From Steroidobacteraceae bacterium (GTDB taxonomy: Bacteria > Pseudomonadota > Gammaproteobacteria > Steroidobacterales > Steroidobacteraceae), in assembly GCA_029266835.1 (NCBI GenBank), contig JAQSWD010000018.1, positions 1 to 64,000 of the forward strand: 64,000 nucleotides of DNA, given 5' to 3'. How positions within the stretch are numbered: the stretch's first letter is position 1; every line of letters starts with the position of its first letter. Positions 40,418 through 51,109 of the stretch are shown in pieces. Under the pieces are notes generated by a model. It ran no database searches, was not told the origin of the DNA, and was given only the letters and a program-made list of their open reading frames with translations. Position numbers and translations under genes: made by a program.

Positions 40418-43400
40418 TCAGTTCAGGACGATGAGCAGGTCCTTGGCATCCACCTGCAACCCCGGCTTCGCCAGCACCTCCGCGACGGTGCCTTCGACTT
40501 CCGCGCGCACGCTGGTCTCCATCTTCATGGCTTCCATCGTGAGCAGCAGTTCGCCCTTCTGCACGACACGGCGACGAAGCGAACGATCAGCGTCTTGCCG
40601 CGCTCGATGTCGATGCTGACTTCGTCACCCGGCTCCATGCCATAGAAGAACACCGGCGTGGGCAGCACGGCGCAGTCGCCGTAGGCAGCGCGGTCCCGGG
40701 CGTAGTCCAGGAACACCTTGGGATACATGAGATACGACGCGAACTGCGTGTCGGTGGCGGCGCGGCCTAACTTCTCGTCCAGCTTCTTGCGCTCGGTTTC
40801 CAGGTCCAGCGGCGCCATGGTGGCGCCGGGACGCTGCTCCAGCGGCTTCTGCCCTTTCAGCACCTTCTTCTGGATGCCCTCAGGCCAGCCGCCTTCGGGC
40901 CGGCCGAGATCGCCGCGCATCATCTGCACCACGGATTCGGGAAACGCGACTTCGTAGTTCGGGTCCAGCACCTGCTCGCGCGTGAGCCCCGAGGACACCA
41001 TCATGATGGCCAGGTCGCCGACCACCTTCGACGACGGCGTGACCTTCACGATGTTGCCGAACATCTGGTTGACGTCGGCATAGGCCTGCGAGACCTCGGG
41101 CCAGCGCGAATCATCGAGCCCCACCGACCGCGCCTGCTCCTTGAGATTCGTGTACTGGCCGCCCGGCATGGCGTGCACGTAGACCTCGGAGGCGCCGGCG
41201 CGCATGTCGCTCTCGAAAGCCAGGTAGTTTCTGCGCACCTGCTCCCAGTACATGGAGATGGCGCGCACCGCGGCGTGATCGATGCCGGGGTCGCGGTCGC
41301 TGAATCTCAGCGCTTCAATGATCGATCCAAGGTTGGGCTGCGAGGTGAAGCCCGACATCGCATCGATGGCGCCGTCCACGGCATCGCAGCCCGCGGCCAC
41401 GGCCGCCAGCACCGAGGCCGCGGCGATGCCCGAGGTGTCGTGCGTGTGGAAATGCACGGGCAGACCGAGCTCCGTCTTGAGCGCCTTTACCAGCGTGAAC
41501 GCGGCGTTGGGCTGGCACAGGCCCGCCATGTCCTTGATGCCGAGGATATGCGTGCCCGCCGCCTTCAGCTTGCGGCCCATCTCGAGGTAGTAGTCGAGCG
41601 TGTACTTGGTCTCCTGCGGCGAGGAGAGATTGCCCGAGTAGCAGATGGCGGCTTCGCACAGCTTGCCGGTGTCGACCACGGCGTCGATGGCGACGCGCAT
41701 GTTGTCCACCCAGTTCAGCGAATCGAACACGCGGAACACGTCGATGCCCGAAGTCGCCGCCTGCTTCACGAAGGCCTTGACCACGTTGTCCGGGTAGTTG
41801 GTGTAGCCCACCGCGTTCGAGGAACGCAGCAGCATCTGCAACAGCAGGTTCGGCATCAGCGCGCGGAACTGCTCGAGGCGCGACCACGGGTCTTCCTTGA
41901 GGAAACGCATGGCCACGTCAAAGGTGGCGCCGCCCCAGCATTCAACCGAGAACAGCTGCGGCAGCATGTGCGCGTAATACGGGGCGATCGCCGCCATGTC
42001 GGGCTGGCGCATCCGCGTGGCCAACAGCGACTGATGCGCGTCGCGCATCGTCGTGTCGGTGATCAGCACCTGCTTCTGCTCGAGAAGCCACTTCGCGAAC
42101 CCGGCGGCGCCCAGCTCATCGAGCTTCTGCTTGGTGCCCGCCGGCGGCGTCTTGGCAACATTCACCTTGGGCAGGCGCGCCAGCGTCATCTGCTTGGGTT
42201 TGAGACGCCCCTTCACTTCCGGGTTGCCGTTGACGATGACGTCGCCGATGAAAGTGAGGATGCGCGTGGCACGATCGCGCTTCTTCTCCCACTTGAAGAG
42301 CTCGGGCGTCTGGTCGATGAACTTGGTGGTGTAGTCGCCGTGCGCGAACTTCGGGTGCGTGATCACCTGGTCGAGGAAGCGCAGGTTGGTGGCCACGCCA
42401 CGGATGCGGAATTCCCAGAGCGCGCGATGCATGCGCGCGATGGCTTCCAACGGGTTCGGCGCCCAGGCCGTCACCTTCACCAGCATGGAGTCGTACGAGC
42501 GCGTGAGAATGGCGCCGGCATAAGCCGTGCCCGCGTCGAGGCGAATGCCGAAACCCGCGGGCGAGCGATACGCGGTGATCTTGCCGTAGTCCGGCGAGAA
42601 GTTGTTCTCGGGGTCTTCCGTGGTCACGCGACACTGCAGCGCGTGCGCGGTGATGTGGATGTCCTTCTGCGCGGGCACGCCGCTGTTCTCGTCGCCTATC
42701 TTTGCGCCATCCGCAATACGGATCTGCGCCTTCACCAGGTCTATGCCGGTGATGGCTTCAGTGACCGTGTGCTCCACCTGGATGCGCGGATTCACTTCGA
42801 TGAAATAGAACTTGCCGCTCTCGGCGTCCTGCAGAAACTCGACGGTGCCGGCATTGCGGTACCTGACCGCGTTGCCGATCTGCAGCGCGTAACCGCAGAG
42901 CTCATTGCGCTGCGCCTCGGTGAGGAATGCCGCGGGCGCACGCTCGACCACTTTCTGGTTGCGGCGCTGCACGGTGCAGTCGCGCTCGAACAGGTGCACG
43001 AGGTTGCCGTGCGTGTCGCCGAGGATCTGCACTTCGATGTGCCGCGCCTGGCGAACCAGCTTCTCGAGGTACACCTCGTCGTTGCCGAAGCCGGCCTTGG
43101 CTTCGCGGCGCGCCACGGGCAGCAGCTCGGTCAACTGCGCGTCATTCTCGATGATGCGCATTCCGCGACCACCCCCGCCCCACGACGCCTTGAGCATCAC
43201 CGGGTAGCCCACCTCGGCCGCCTGCTTCTTGCAGGCTTCCATGTCGGCGGGCAGCGGCGGCGTGGCCGGCATCACCGGCACCTTCGCGCGGGTAGCTAGA
43301 TTGCGCGCAGCGACCTTGTTGCCGAGATCGCGCATGATCTCGGGCGTGGGTCCGACGAAGATGACGCCCTCGCGATTGCAGGCTTCGACGAATTCGGGAT

Positions 43401-43674
43401 TCTCGGAAAGAAAACCGTAGCCCGGATGAATCGCATCGACCTTGGCCTCCACCGCGATGCGCAGGATGTCCTCGATGTCGAGGTACGCGTCCACCGGCGC
43501 CTTGCCGCGGCCCACCAGGTAGGCCTCGTCGGCCTTGGTCCGGTGCAGGGAGAAGCGGTCTTCCTGCGAGTAGATCGCGATGGTGCGGATGCCCAGCTCG
43601 TTGGCGGCCCGCATGACGCGGATGGCGATCTCACCGCGATTGGCGACGAGCAGGCTCTTGATGCGAGTCAACAT
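40418..43674 (-). pseudogene. pyc: Pyruvate carboxylase; main ORF ends at 40525, biotinyl segment continues in another frame to 40418
   Basis: Biotin carboxylase and carboxyltransferase domains intact; MEAMKMETS biotin motif is out of frame after VRFVAVS. Confidence 0.85.
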
Positions 43675-43808
43675 GGATCTCTGTCTCTGCTTCTTTCTAG
43701 TATCGTGCCGGACGCGGAATTGTAACGAGATCGGCGGGCCCTTCTGGCGTCAATTTCGGTGCTGATACCGCTCGCATGCACTCGCTTCGTGCGCGAAATG
43801 GAGCTCAC

Positions 43809-44747
43809 ATGTTTGCCATCGCCATCCACGGCGGCGCCGGAACCTTGTCCCGCGCCGGGACATCGGCCGATCAGGAGGCCGCCTATCTGCAGGGCCTTGA
43901 GTCCGCGCTGGATGCGGGTTATTCGCTGCTGCACGAGGGTGGCAGCAGCCTCGACGCGGTAACCGCCGCGGTTGTCTCGCTGGAAGACAATCCGTTGTTC
44001 AACGCGGGACGCGGCGCCGTGTTGTCGCGTGACGGACTGGCCGAACTGGATGCGTCGATCATGGACGGCGCCACGCTGGCCGCGGGCGCGGTGTGCGGCC
44101 TCAGGCACATTCGCAACCCGATCACGCTGGCGCGGCGCGTGATGGACAGATCACCGCACGTCATGCTGGTGGGTGAAGGTGCCGAAGATTTCGCGCGCAA
44201 CCAGGGAGTGGAACTGGTTTCCAACGAGTACTTCCGCACGGACATCCGGCAAAGACAACTGCATCGCCTGCTGCAGGGTGCGGCGGAGAAAGAGAACGAT
44301 CTGCTGGCGCATGGTCCGGCCTCCGGCATCGATGCGGGGATGGGAACCGTCGGCGCGGTGGCGCTGGATGCGCGCGGCAACGTGGCCGCGGCGACGTCCA
44401 CGGGCGGCATGACGGGCAAACGATGGGGACGCGTGGGCGATTCACCCATCATCGGCGCCGGCACCTACGCGTCGAACGGCGGCTGCGCGGTGTCGGCCAC
44501 CGGGCACGGCGAATACTTCATCCGCGCCGTGGTGGCGCATGACATCAGCGCGCAGATGCAATACGCGAAGCTGACGCTGGCGGAGTCCGTGAAGAACACG
44601 CTGGCGCGCATGAAGGCGCTGGGCGGCAACGGCGGCGTGGTGGCGATCGCACCGGATGGCGAGATCGTGCTGGATTTCAACAGCGAGGGGATGTTCCGCG
44701 GCGTGCGCTCGTCGGGCGGGCGACGCGAGGTGTCTATCTATCGCTGA
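43809..44747 (+). CDS. iaaA: Isoaspartyl peptidase/L-asparaginase (Ntn hydrolase)
   Basis: IAIHGGAGTLSRA; GTVGAVALDARGNVAAATSTGGMTGKRWGRVGDSPIIGAGTYA. Confidence 0.93.
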   Translation: MFAIAIHGGAGTLSRAGTSADQEAAYLQGLESALDAGYSLLHEGGSSLDAVTAAVVSLEDNPLFNAGRGAVLSRDGLAELDASIMDGATLAAGAVCGLRHIRNPITLARRVMDRSPHVMLVGEGAEDFARNQGVELVSNEYFRTDIRQRQLHRLLQGAAEKENDLLAHGPASGIDAGMGTVGAVALDARGNVAAATSTGGMTGKRWGRVGDSPIIGAGTYASNGGCAVSATGHGEYFIRAVVAHDISAQMQYAKLTLAESVKNTLARMKALGGNGGVVAIAPDGEIVLDFNSEGMFRGVRSSGGRREVSIYR

Positions 44748-44777
44748 CGCGAAGCCGGAAGCGTGTACCGCACCTGG

Positions 44778-46025
44778 CTAGCTACCCGACGCCTCGCGGA
44801 AAGCTTCACCGCGGAGCGGCAACACCGTGGTGGCCGCCGGGTCCACCTTGGCCGGCACATGCTCCGTGACCACGAAGCGGTCGCGGCCCTGCTTCTTGGC
44901 GGCGTACAGCGCCTGGTCGGCGAGGCCCACGGCGGCGTCATGCGTGGCCATGCGATAGGCATCGACCGAGACCACGCCCACGCTCACGGTGACGTAGGGC
45001 TGGGTCTGCGAATCGGCATGCGGAATGCGCAGTTCGCGCACCGCGGTCAGCAGTCCGCGCGAAATGCTTTCGCCGTAGGCCTTGTCTGCGCCGTACAGCA
45101 CGGCCACGAGTTCCTCGCCGCCATAACGGGCGACGAAATCGAGAGGTCGGCGCCGCGCCGCGTCGCGCAGCGCGCTGGAGACGCGTCGCAGGCAGTCGTC
45201 ACCGGCGATGTGGCCATAGCGGTCGTTGTAGGCCTTGAAGTAGTCGATGTCGATCATGATGACCGACACGGTCTGGCGGTCGCGCTGCGCCTGCTGCCAC
45301 ACGCGGCGGATCTGGTCCTCGAACGCGGCGCGGTTCAGGAGGGTGGTCAGTCCATCATGCGTCGCCACTTCCGTGAGCTGGCGATGCTCGAGGAAGGCGG
45401 TGCGATTCGCGTGTTCGAGCGCGTACGAGCCGACGATGCCGATGAGATTGGCGACGAACAGCGTGAACAGCAGGTAGCCCGCGGTGGTGCCCGGCATGGC
45501 CGTGGCCAGCGACGCGACTGTCAGCGCCGCGAACACGATGAGATTGGCGCGCAGCGCCTCGCGGAAGCGCAGGCCGATCATGAAATAGAAGAAGAACGCC
45601 ACGAGCAGCAGCCGTCCACCCACCAGCGGGACTTCCGCGGGTGGCGAGAACGCGGCCATGAGAACGATGCCGATGCCGAACAGGGGCGCGACCAGACTGA
45701 TGCCCAGGTCGTACCAGCGCGTGTAGAACCGCTTGGACGTGCAGATGAGCATGATGACGACCGCGGGCACGTGCATGGCGAAACGCACGATGTGCGTGAC
45801 GCGCGCATGTTCGGTCGACAGCACGAAGTGATCGAGCACCGCATAACCCAGCACGGTGCAGGCGGAAAGCCAGATGGCGACGCGATTCCAGCCGCGCATC
45901 CGCGCGCGATGTTCCGCGCGGAATTCGCTTTCGAGCGGTTCGTCAAAACGAAGGGAACGAAAACCCTTGGCTAGAGTTCGCGCTGCGTCCGAGCTGCTTG
46001 GCGACGAGGGTTTCGTGAGCGCCAT
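44778..46025 (-). CDS. Diguanylate cyclase, GGEEL-type GGDEF domain with TM sensor region
   Basis: HDGLTTLLNRAAFEDQI...ARYGGEELVAVLYG. Confidence 0.9.
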   Translation of the reverse strand: MALTKPSSPSSSDAARTLAKGFRSLRFDEPLESEFRAEHRARMRGWNRVAIWLSACTVLGYAVLDHFVLSTEHARVTHIVRFAMHVPAVVIMLICTSKRFYTRWYDLGISLVAPLFGIGIVLMAAFSPPAEVPLVGGRLLLVAFFFYFMIGLRFREALRANLIVFAALTVASLATAMPGTTAGYLLFTLFVANLIGIVGSYALEHANRTAFLEHRQLTEVATHDGLTTLLNRAAFEDQIRRVWQQAQRDRQTVSVIMIDIDYFKAYNDRYGHIAGDDCLRRVSSALRDAARRRPLDFVARYGGEELVAVLYGADKAYGESISRGLLTAVRELRIPHADSQTQPYVTVSVGVVSVDAYRMATHDAAVGLADQALYAAKKQGRDRFVVTEHVPAKVDPAATTVLPLRGEAFREASGS

Positions 46026-46119
46026 ACGTCCGAGCCTGAAGGGTCTCCCTGGGTGAGACTGCTTTGTATGTGTTCAGCCGCCGCGGCGCAAGCCGGCGAC
46101 CGATGCCCGGACGACTAAA

Positions 46120-46311
46120 TCAGACTTGCGCTGGTTCGGTGCGTTGGGAAGGCGTCTTGACGCGCGTGCGCCAGACTTCGAGCGGGCTCCAGGACGGCTT
46201 GCGCGCATTCACCACTTCACGAGGGGTGCCTGACGAAAAGCCATCTTCGTTAGCCGCCTTGTTGATCGCCAACTCGAGCAACGAGTGCTCGGTCTGATTA
46301 TTGGTTTTCAT
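46120..46311 (-). CDS. Small hypothetical protein (63 aa)
   Basis: ATG-initiated ORF behind an AT-rich leader; no competing gene. Confidence 0.4.
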   Translation of the reverse strand: MKTNNQTEHSLLELAINKAANEDGFSSGTPREVVNARKPSWSPLEVWRTRVKTPSQRTEPAQV

Positions 46312-46441
46312 TTCTAGCCCTGAACCGTTTGGACCTTGAGGTCTTCTGGGCAGGGATTCTAGTACGCCGATTGTTAAAAAATAGGCTGCGAAACCAAGAT
46401 TTTACGGATATGTCAACAGAGTAGGACGTGCGTCACAATTT

Positions 46442-48034
46442 TCACGGCGCGCTGTAGTCAGCCAGATATTGTTCAAAACTCAGCCTGTCGGCGGCTTCGA
46501 TCGCGGCCTGCGCCCTTAGGGATTCATCAGCCGCGGCCTTGAATTCGGTTTGGCGCTCCACGTTGGGCGGATACAACGCGAGGAAATACTCCTTGTGAAG
46601 CCGTGACATGCGCAGCGCCAGGTCGAAGAATGACTCGCCGGTGGACTCCAGCTCCCGAAGCATTCGCGCCGAGGGAGTGCGGTCGACATCCTGGACTTTG
46701 GCCGCTTGCACCGCCAAGGCGGCCTGGTAGGGCCGCACGCGGTCGCCCTGGTCGAAGATCTCGGCGATGCCCTGCATGGAATCGATCAGTTCGCGAGCCC
46801 AGGTGTTCATCGGCACCGCCCTGCCATCTCGCTGCAATGTCAGGCCGGGCTCGCGGCCGCGGCGAGCGACGGTGAGGTGATTGGCGTCCAGCACCTCGTG
46901 CTCCCACGTGGCGATGGGTGGCGAGTCCTTCATCAGGCACATCGTCAGGAACACTTCGAGGAAGCGCAGCTTGTTCTGGTTGACGCCCACCGGATCGAAA
47001 GCGCTCACGTCCAGCGCCCTCACTTCGACGTATTCGACGCCCGCGCGCAACAGTGCCTTGGTGGGGCGTTCGCCCGAGCGCGCGACGCGCTTGGGACGGA
47101 TGAAGCTGTAGTACTCGTTCTCTATCTGCAGGATGTTGGCGTTGAGCTGGCGCCACTCGCCGCCCACTTCCACGCCTAACTGCTCGTAAGGCGGATGCAC
47201 CGTGGTGACGGCGCGCGACAGGTCGCGCACGTATTCGTCCAGGCTGTTCACCGACACCGACAAACCCGCCTGGTTGCGGTTGCGATAACCGAGATCGCTC
47301 ATTCGAAGCGAAGTGGCATAGGGCTCGTACGAGGTGTCGTTCGACAGCCGCGGCAGCGTCACGTTGCGGCCGCGCAGGAACGAGTTGCAGACCACGGGCG
47401 AGACACCGAACAGGTACAGCACCAGCCAGCCGTGGCGCCGGTAGTTGCGCAACAGGTGGAAGTAGCGATCCGAAATGAAATGCTGCCCGCGTTCGCGCGA
47501 CTGCATGAGATCGGCCCACGGATCCCACATGTTCACCGGGAACGAGTAGTTGTAATGCACGCCGGAGATGGCCTGCATCATGCGCCCGTAGCGGTTCGCG
47601 AGGCCGCTGCGGTAGGCGGTCTTCATGCGTCCGATGTTGGACCTGCCGAACTGCGCGATCGGGATATCCGCGTCGCTGTCGATGCGCGACGGCATGGACG
47701 TGGCCCAGAGCAGTTCATCGCCCATGTGCTGGTAGACGAACTGGTGCAGGTCGAGCAGGTATTGCAGCAGTTCCCAGCTGGTCTTGAACGTGGGCGAAAC
47801 CAGTTCGATCAGCGCTTCGGAAAAATCCGTGGTGATGTTGTCGTTGGTGAGCGCGCTGCCCAGCGCCGCGGGATGCGGCGTCTGCGCGATGCGTCCCCCG
47901 GGAGTGACCCGCAGGGATTCCTTTTCGACGCCCTTGCGGCCGCCCTGGATGATCTGCGGCTCGCCGCTGTTGATCAGAGCCGCGAGTGTTTGTTCGAACT
48001 TGCGATCGATGGCGGCGCTCATGAGGGCCGGCAT
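46442..48034 (-). CDS. gshA: Glutamate-cysteine ligase
   Basis: GRKGVEKESLRVTPGG; ITTDFSEALIELVSP; QAISGVHYNYSFP. Confidence 0.95.
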   Translation of the reverse strand: MPALMSAAIDRKFEQTLAALINSGEPQIIQGGRKGVEKESLRVTPGGRIAQTPHPAALGSALTNDNITTDFSEALIELVSPTFKTSWELLQYLLDLHQFVYQHMGDELLWATSMPSRIDSDADIPIAQFGRSNIGRMKTAYRSGLANRYGRMMQAISGVHYNYSFPVNMWDPWADLMQSRERGQHFISDRYFHLLRNYRRHGWLVLYLFGVSPVVCNSFLRGRNVTLPRLSNDTSYEPYATSLRMSDLGYRNRNQAGLSVSVNSLDEYVRDLSRAVTTVHPPYEQLGVEVGGEWRQLNANILQIENEYYSFIRPKRVARSGERPTKALLRAGVEYVEVRALDVSAFDPVGVNQNKLRFLEVFLTMCLMKDSPPIATWEHEVLDANHLTVARRGREPGLTLQRDGRAVPMNTWARELIDSMQGIAEIFDQGDRVRPYQAALAVQAAKVQDVDRTPSARMLRELESTGESFFDLALRMSRLHKEYFLALYPPNVERQTEFKAAADESLRAQAAIEAADRLSFEQYLADYSAP

Positions 48035-48079
48035 CTTGCCGGTTAGCCGATGAATTCCGCAATCAGTCTAAGTGGATAC

Positions 48080-48745
48080 TCAGTAAGGAAAGATGTTTGC
48101 GTGGGTCCGGTCCCGTTGCTCAGACTCGCAGTGCTGCCTGAGCTGGGCCAGCATCCGGGGAAGTTCGCGTTTGAACGAGGAACGTGCCAGCCAGTTCGGG
48201 ACATAACCGGGCGGGTCGATCTCCACGCGATACCGAAGCACTGTCCGCAGGCCGGCGGGTTCGAATTCCCAGATGCCCTGGTTGGCCTTGAAGTCCCCAC
48301 GCACCTGCCGGAAGGCGATGCTCCGGTCGGGCACGAAGTCCGCGCGGAACACGTAGCTGAGCCGCGGGGCGTACCAGCCGAAATCGATCTCGTGCTCGAC
48401 GAGACGGGAGTCGACCCCGGCGGATTGCGGCAGTTCGCGACAGGCACGCAGGTGCGGCACGTACTTCATCGCGTCGTCGCAGTTGGTCATGGCCTGGAAG
48501 ACCACGTCGGGCGGCGCATTGATCAGCATGGCCGCGCGCACCGTGCCTCGCCGCTGCGAGGCATCCAGGCTGGCGCGAATCACGGTTTCACCTCGATTCA
48601 TGCGCGCGGTTTCCTCCGGCGTGAGCACGAAATCGGCGGCCGGGGCGGGAAGACTCAGCAGGAACGAGGCCATCACGAAGCCGGCTGCCCGCACCACGCG
48701 GGTGGCGACCCACGGCAAGCCTGTTCTCTTCGTGCTGACATCCAT
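48080..48745 (-). CDS. SRPBCC/START domain protein with signal peptide
   Basis: MLINAPPDVVFQAMTNCDDAMKYVPHL. Confidence 0.7.
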   Translation of the reverse strand: MDVSTKRTGLPWVATRVVRAAGFVMASFLLSLPAPAADFVLTPEETARMNRGETVIRASLDASQRRGTVRAAMLINAPPDVVFQAMTNCDDAMKYVPHLRACRELPQSAGVDSRLVEHEIDFGWYAPRLSYVFRADFVPDRSIAFRQVRGDFKANQGIWEFEPAGLRTVLRYRVEIDPPGYVPNWLARSSFKRELPRMLAQLRQHCESEQRDRTHANIFPY

Positions 48746-48829
48746 GACACTGAGTGGGGCCAGCGCGGGAAAAGGTTCGTGCGGCGGTGTTCATTGTCGG
48801 TTAAGCCCGACCAGCCTAAGGTGGGAGCC

Positions 48830-49171
48830 ATGAAACGCGCGGCCGCCGTCGTAGTCCTGGGCCTGCTGGCCTGCTCGCCGGCTTTCGCCTTCCGGTGCGG
48901 CAACAAGCTCGTGTCCAAGGGCGATTCGCGCACCGAAGTGGCGGCGAAATGCGGTGAGCCCACCGAGGTTTCCGCCCAGCGCAGCGTCTATCGCCGCCCG
49001 GTGATCTGGTCACACGGCCGGCCCTACTATCTGGGCCAGGACTTCATCGAGGTACCGGTGGAGAGCTGGGTCTACAACCTCGGCCCGCACAAGTTCATGC
49101 GCCGCGTGATCTTCGAGGACGGCGTGGTCGCCGAAATCGAGACCCTGGGGTACGGGTTCAATCCTGACTAA
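48830..49171 (+). CDS. DUF2845-like secreted protein
   Basis: Signal peptide; FRCGNKLVSKGDSRTEVAAKCGEPTEV...WVYNLGPHKFMRRVIFEDGVV. Confidence 0.8.
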   Translation: MKRAAAVVVLGLLACSPAFAFRCGNKLVSKGDSRTEVAAKCGEPTEVSAQRSVYRRPVIWSHGRPYYLGQDFIEVPVESWVYNLGPHKFMRRVIFEDGVVAEIETLGYGFNPD

Positions 49172-50946
49172 TTGGCCCTGACTAGTTTGGCCTCGAGCCA
49201 GCGGTCGATCTTGGCGCTCAGCACGTCCATGGGCACCGCGCCGTCGCGCAGCAGCTGGCTGTGGAATTCGCGCACGTCGAATGCCGCGCCCAGTTCCTTC
49301 TGCGCCTTGGCGCGCAGCGCGGTCATGTGCAACTGGCCCAGCTTGTAGCCCAACGCCTGGCCGGGCCACACGATGTAACGTTCCACTTCCGCGGTCACGT
49401 CGCTCTCGGCCAGCGACGAGTTGTCCAGCATGTACTTGATGGCCTGCTCGCGCGACCAGCCCTTGGCATGCAGGCCCGTGTCCACCACCAGCCGCATCGC
49501 GCGCAGCATCTCGTCCGAGAGACGCCCGTACCATTGGTAGGGGTCGGTGAACAGGCCGAGTTCCTTGCCCAGCGACTCCGCGTACAGCGCCCAGCCTTCC
49601 GCGTACGAGGTGTAGTTGTTGAAGCGGCGGAAACGCGGCAGTCCGTCGAGTTCCTGCTGGATGGAAATCTGGAAATGATGTCCCGGCGCGGCTTCGTGCA
49701 GTGACAGCGTCTCGAGACCGAAGCGCGGCTGCGCCTTCAGGTTGTACGTATTGATGTAGAAGATGCCCGGCCGCTTGCCGTCGGCCGAAGGGGCCTGGTA
49801 CGAACCTCCCGCAGCGGAAGCCGCGCGGAACGGCTCCACGGCGCGGATCTCGTAATCGGCCTTGGGGAAATCCGCGAACATCTTCGGCAGCAACTCGTCG
49901 ATGTGCTGCTTCACATCGCGATAGGCGTCCAGCAGCTCACCCTCGCTGGTGAAGTAGAACTTCGGATCGTCCTCGAGATGCGTGAAGAACGCGTCGAGGT
50001 CGCCCTGGAAGCCCACCTGCTCTTTCACCGCCAGCATCTCGCCGCGGATGCGCGCCACTTCCGACAGACCGAGGTCATGGATCTGCCCGGGTTCCATGTT
50101 CATGGTCGTGGACTCGCGTACGCGCCAGCGATACCAGGCCGCGCCATCCGGCAGGTCCGACCAGCCGACAGTGGTGCGCGCGGCGGGTAGATAGTCGCGC
50201 TCGATGAAGTCGGCCAGCCGCGCGTAGGCCGGCAGCACTTCCTGCGTGAGCGCGGCGCGATACTCGGCCGTGATGCGCTCGCGATCCTTGGCGGCAATGC
50301 TCGTCGGCAGCGCCTCGATGGGCGCCCAGAAGATGTTGTCCTCGATCCTGGCCGTGATCATGTCGCGCAGTTGCGGCACCACCTTGGCCATGGCGGGACG
50401 GGGCACGGTGATGCCGCGCGACATACCCTCGCGCATCAGCGCGATCGCGCCATCCGCCCAACGCGGAAACTCGCGCACGCGGGCGAGGAATCGGTCGTAG
50501 TCCCGCGCAGTGCCGAAGGGCTGCGGGCCCGAACCCGACCCGAACATCGCGAGGGTCATGGGCAGGCCGCCCATCTGGTTGAAGGGCATCAGCTCTTCCG
50601 GGAATTTCTGCCCCGCCAGCGCCAGCTCGCGCTCGCCGACGAAGATCTCCCAGGTGATGCGGGCCGAAGGCGACAGCTTCGTGGCGTCGATGCGCCGCGC
50701 GCGATCGAGGAAGGCACGCTGGATGCCGAGCTCCTTCTCGCGGAAGCCCGGGCTGGTGGTTTCATCGAGTTTGTCGTCATAGCGCGTATCGCCGATGGCG
50801 GTGGCGTTCAGGGGAGACAGCTCGAGCTGAACGTCGAAGTACTCCTCGACCAGCGCATTGAGCGCGGCATCGGGCCCGCGCGCGCTGGGGGCCGAAGCGC
50901 AGGCGGTGAGCAACGTCAGCACCGTCAGAAAAGCGTATTTCTTCAT
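49168..50946 (-). CDS. DUF885 family lipoprotein (putative peptidase)
   Basis: Lipobox LTACAS; SLHEAAPGHHFQ; start at 50946. Confidence 0.88.
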   Translation of the reverse strand: MKKYAFLTVLTLLTACASAPSARGPDAALNALVEEYFDVQLELSPLNATAIGDTRYDDKLDETTSPGFREKELGIQRAFLDRARRIDATKLSPSARITWEIFVGERELALAGQKFPEELMPFNQMGGLPMTLAMFGSGSGPQPFGTARDYDRFLARVREFPRWADGAIALMREGMSRGITVPRPAMAKVVPQLRDMITARIEDNIFWAPIEALPTSIAAKDRERITAEYRAALTQEVLPAYARLADFIERDYLPAARTTVGWSDLPDGAAWYRWRVRESTTMNMEPGQIHDLGLSEVARIRGEMLAVKEQVGFQGDLDAFFTHLEDDPKFYFTSEGELLDAYRDVKQHIDELLPKMFADFPKADYEIRAVEPFRAASAAGGSYQAPSADGKRPGIFYINTYNLKAQPRFGLETLSLHEAAPGHHFQISIQQELDGLPRFRRFNNYTSYAEGWALYAESLGKELGLFTDPYQWYGRLSDEMLRAMRLVVDTGLHAKGWSREQAIKYMLDNSSLAESDVTAEVERYIVWPGQALGYKLGQLHMTALRAKAQKELGAAFDVREFHSQLLRDGAVPMDVLSAKIDRWLEAKLVRAN

Positions 50947-51054
50947 GCCCCGGATGGTAACAGGCCATATGGCTGGGCCCGGTCGCCCGCGCCGAAGCGC
51001 CGCGTCGCATCGACGAACCGCGCGAGCGCGTGGCATCCTAGCCCGAAAGCCCCA

Positions 51055-51093
51055 GTCCGAAAGAATCGTCCGAAAGAATCGTCCGAAAGAACA
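51055..51093 (+). repeat. Three imperfect tandem copies of GTCCGAAAGAATC in the leader of the thiolase gene
   Basis: GTCCGAAAAGAATC-GTCCGAAAGAATC-GTCCGAAAGAACA. Confidence 0.85.
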
Positions 51094-51109
51094 GGCGGAG
51101 TTTCCCCCA

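Noticed and set aside
41173-43299. 708-aa plus-strand ORF opposite pyc
   Set aside because: Antisense shadow ORF of a clear pyruvate carboxylase gene.
48258-48269. GGTTCGAATTCC, looks like a tRNA T-loop
   Set aside because: No acceptor or anticodon arm around it; it lies inside the SRPBCC gene.
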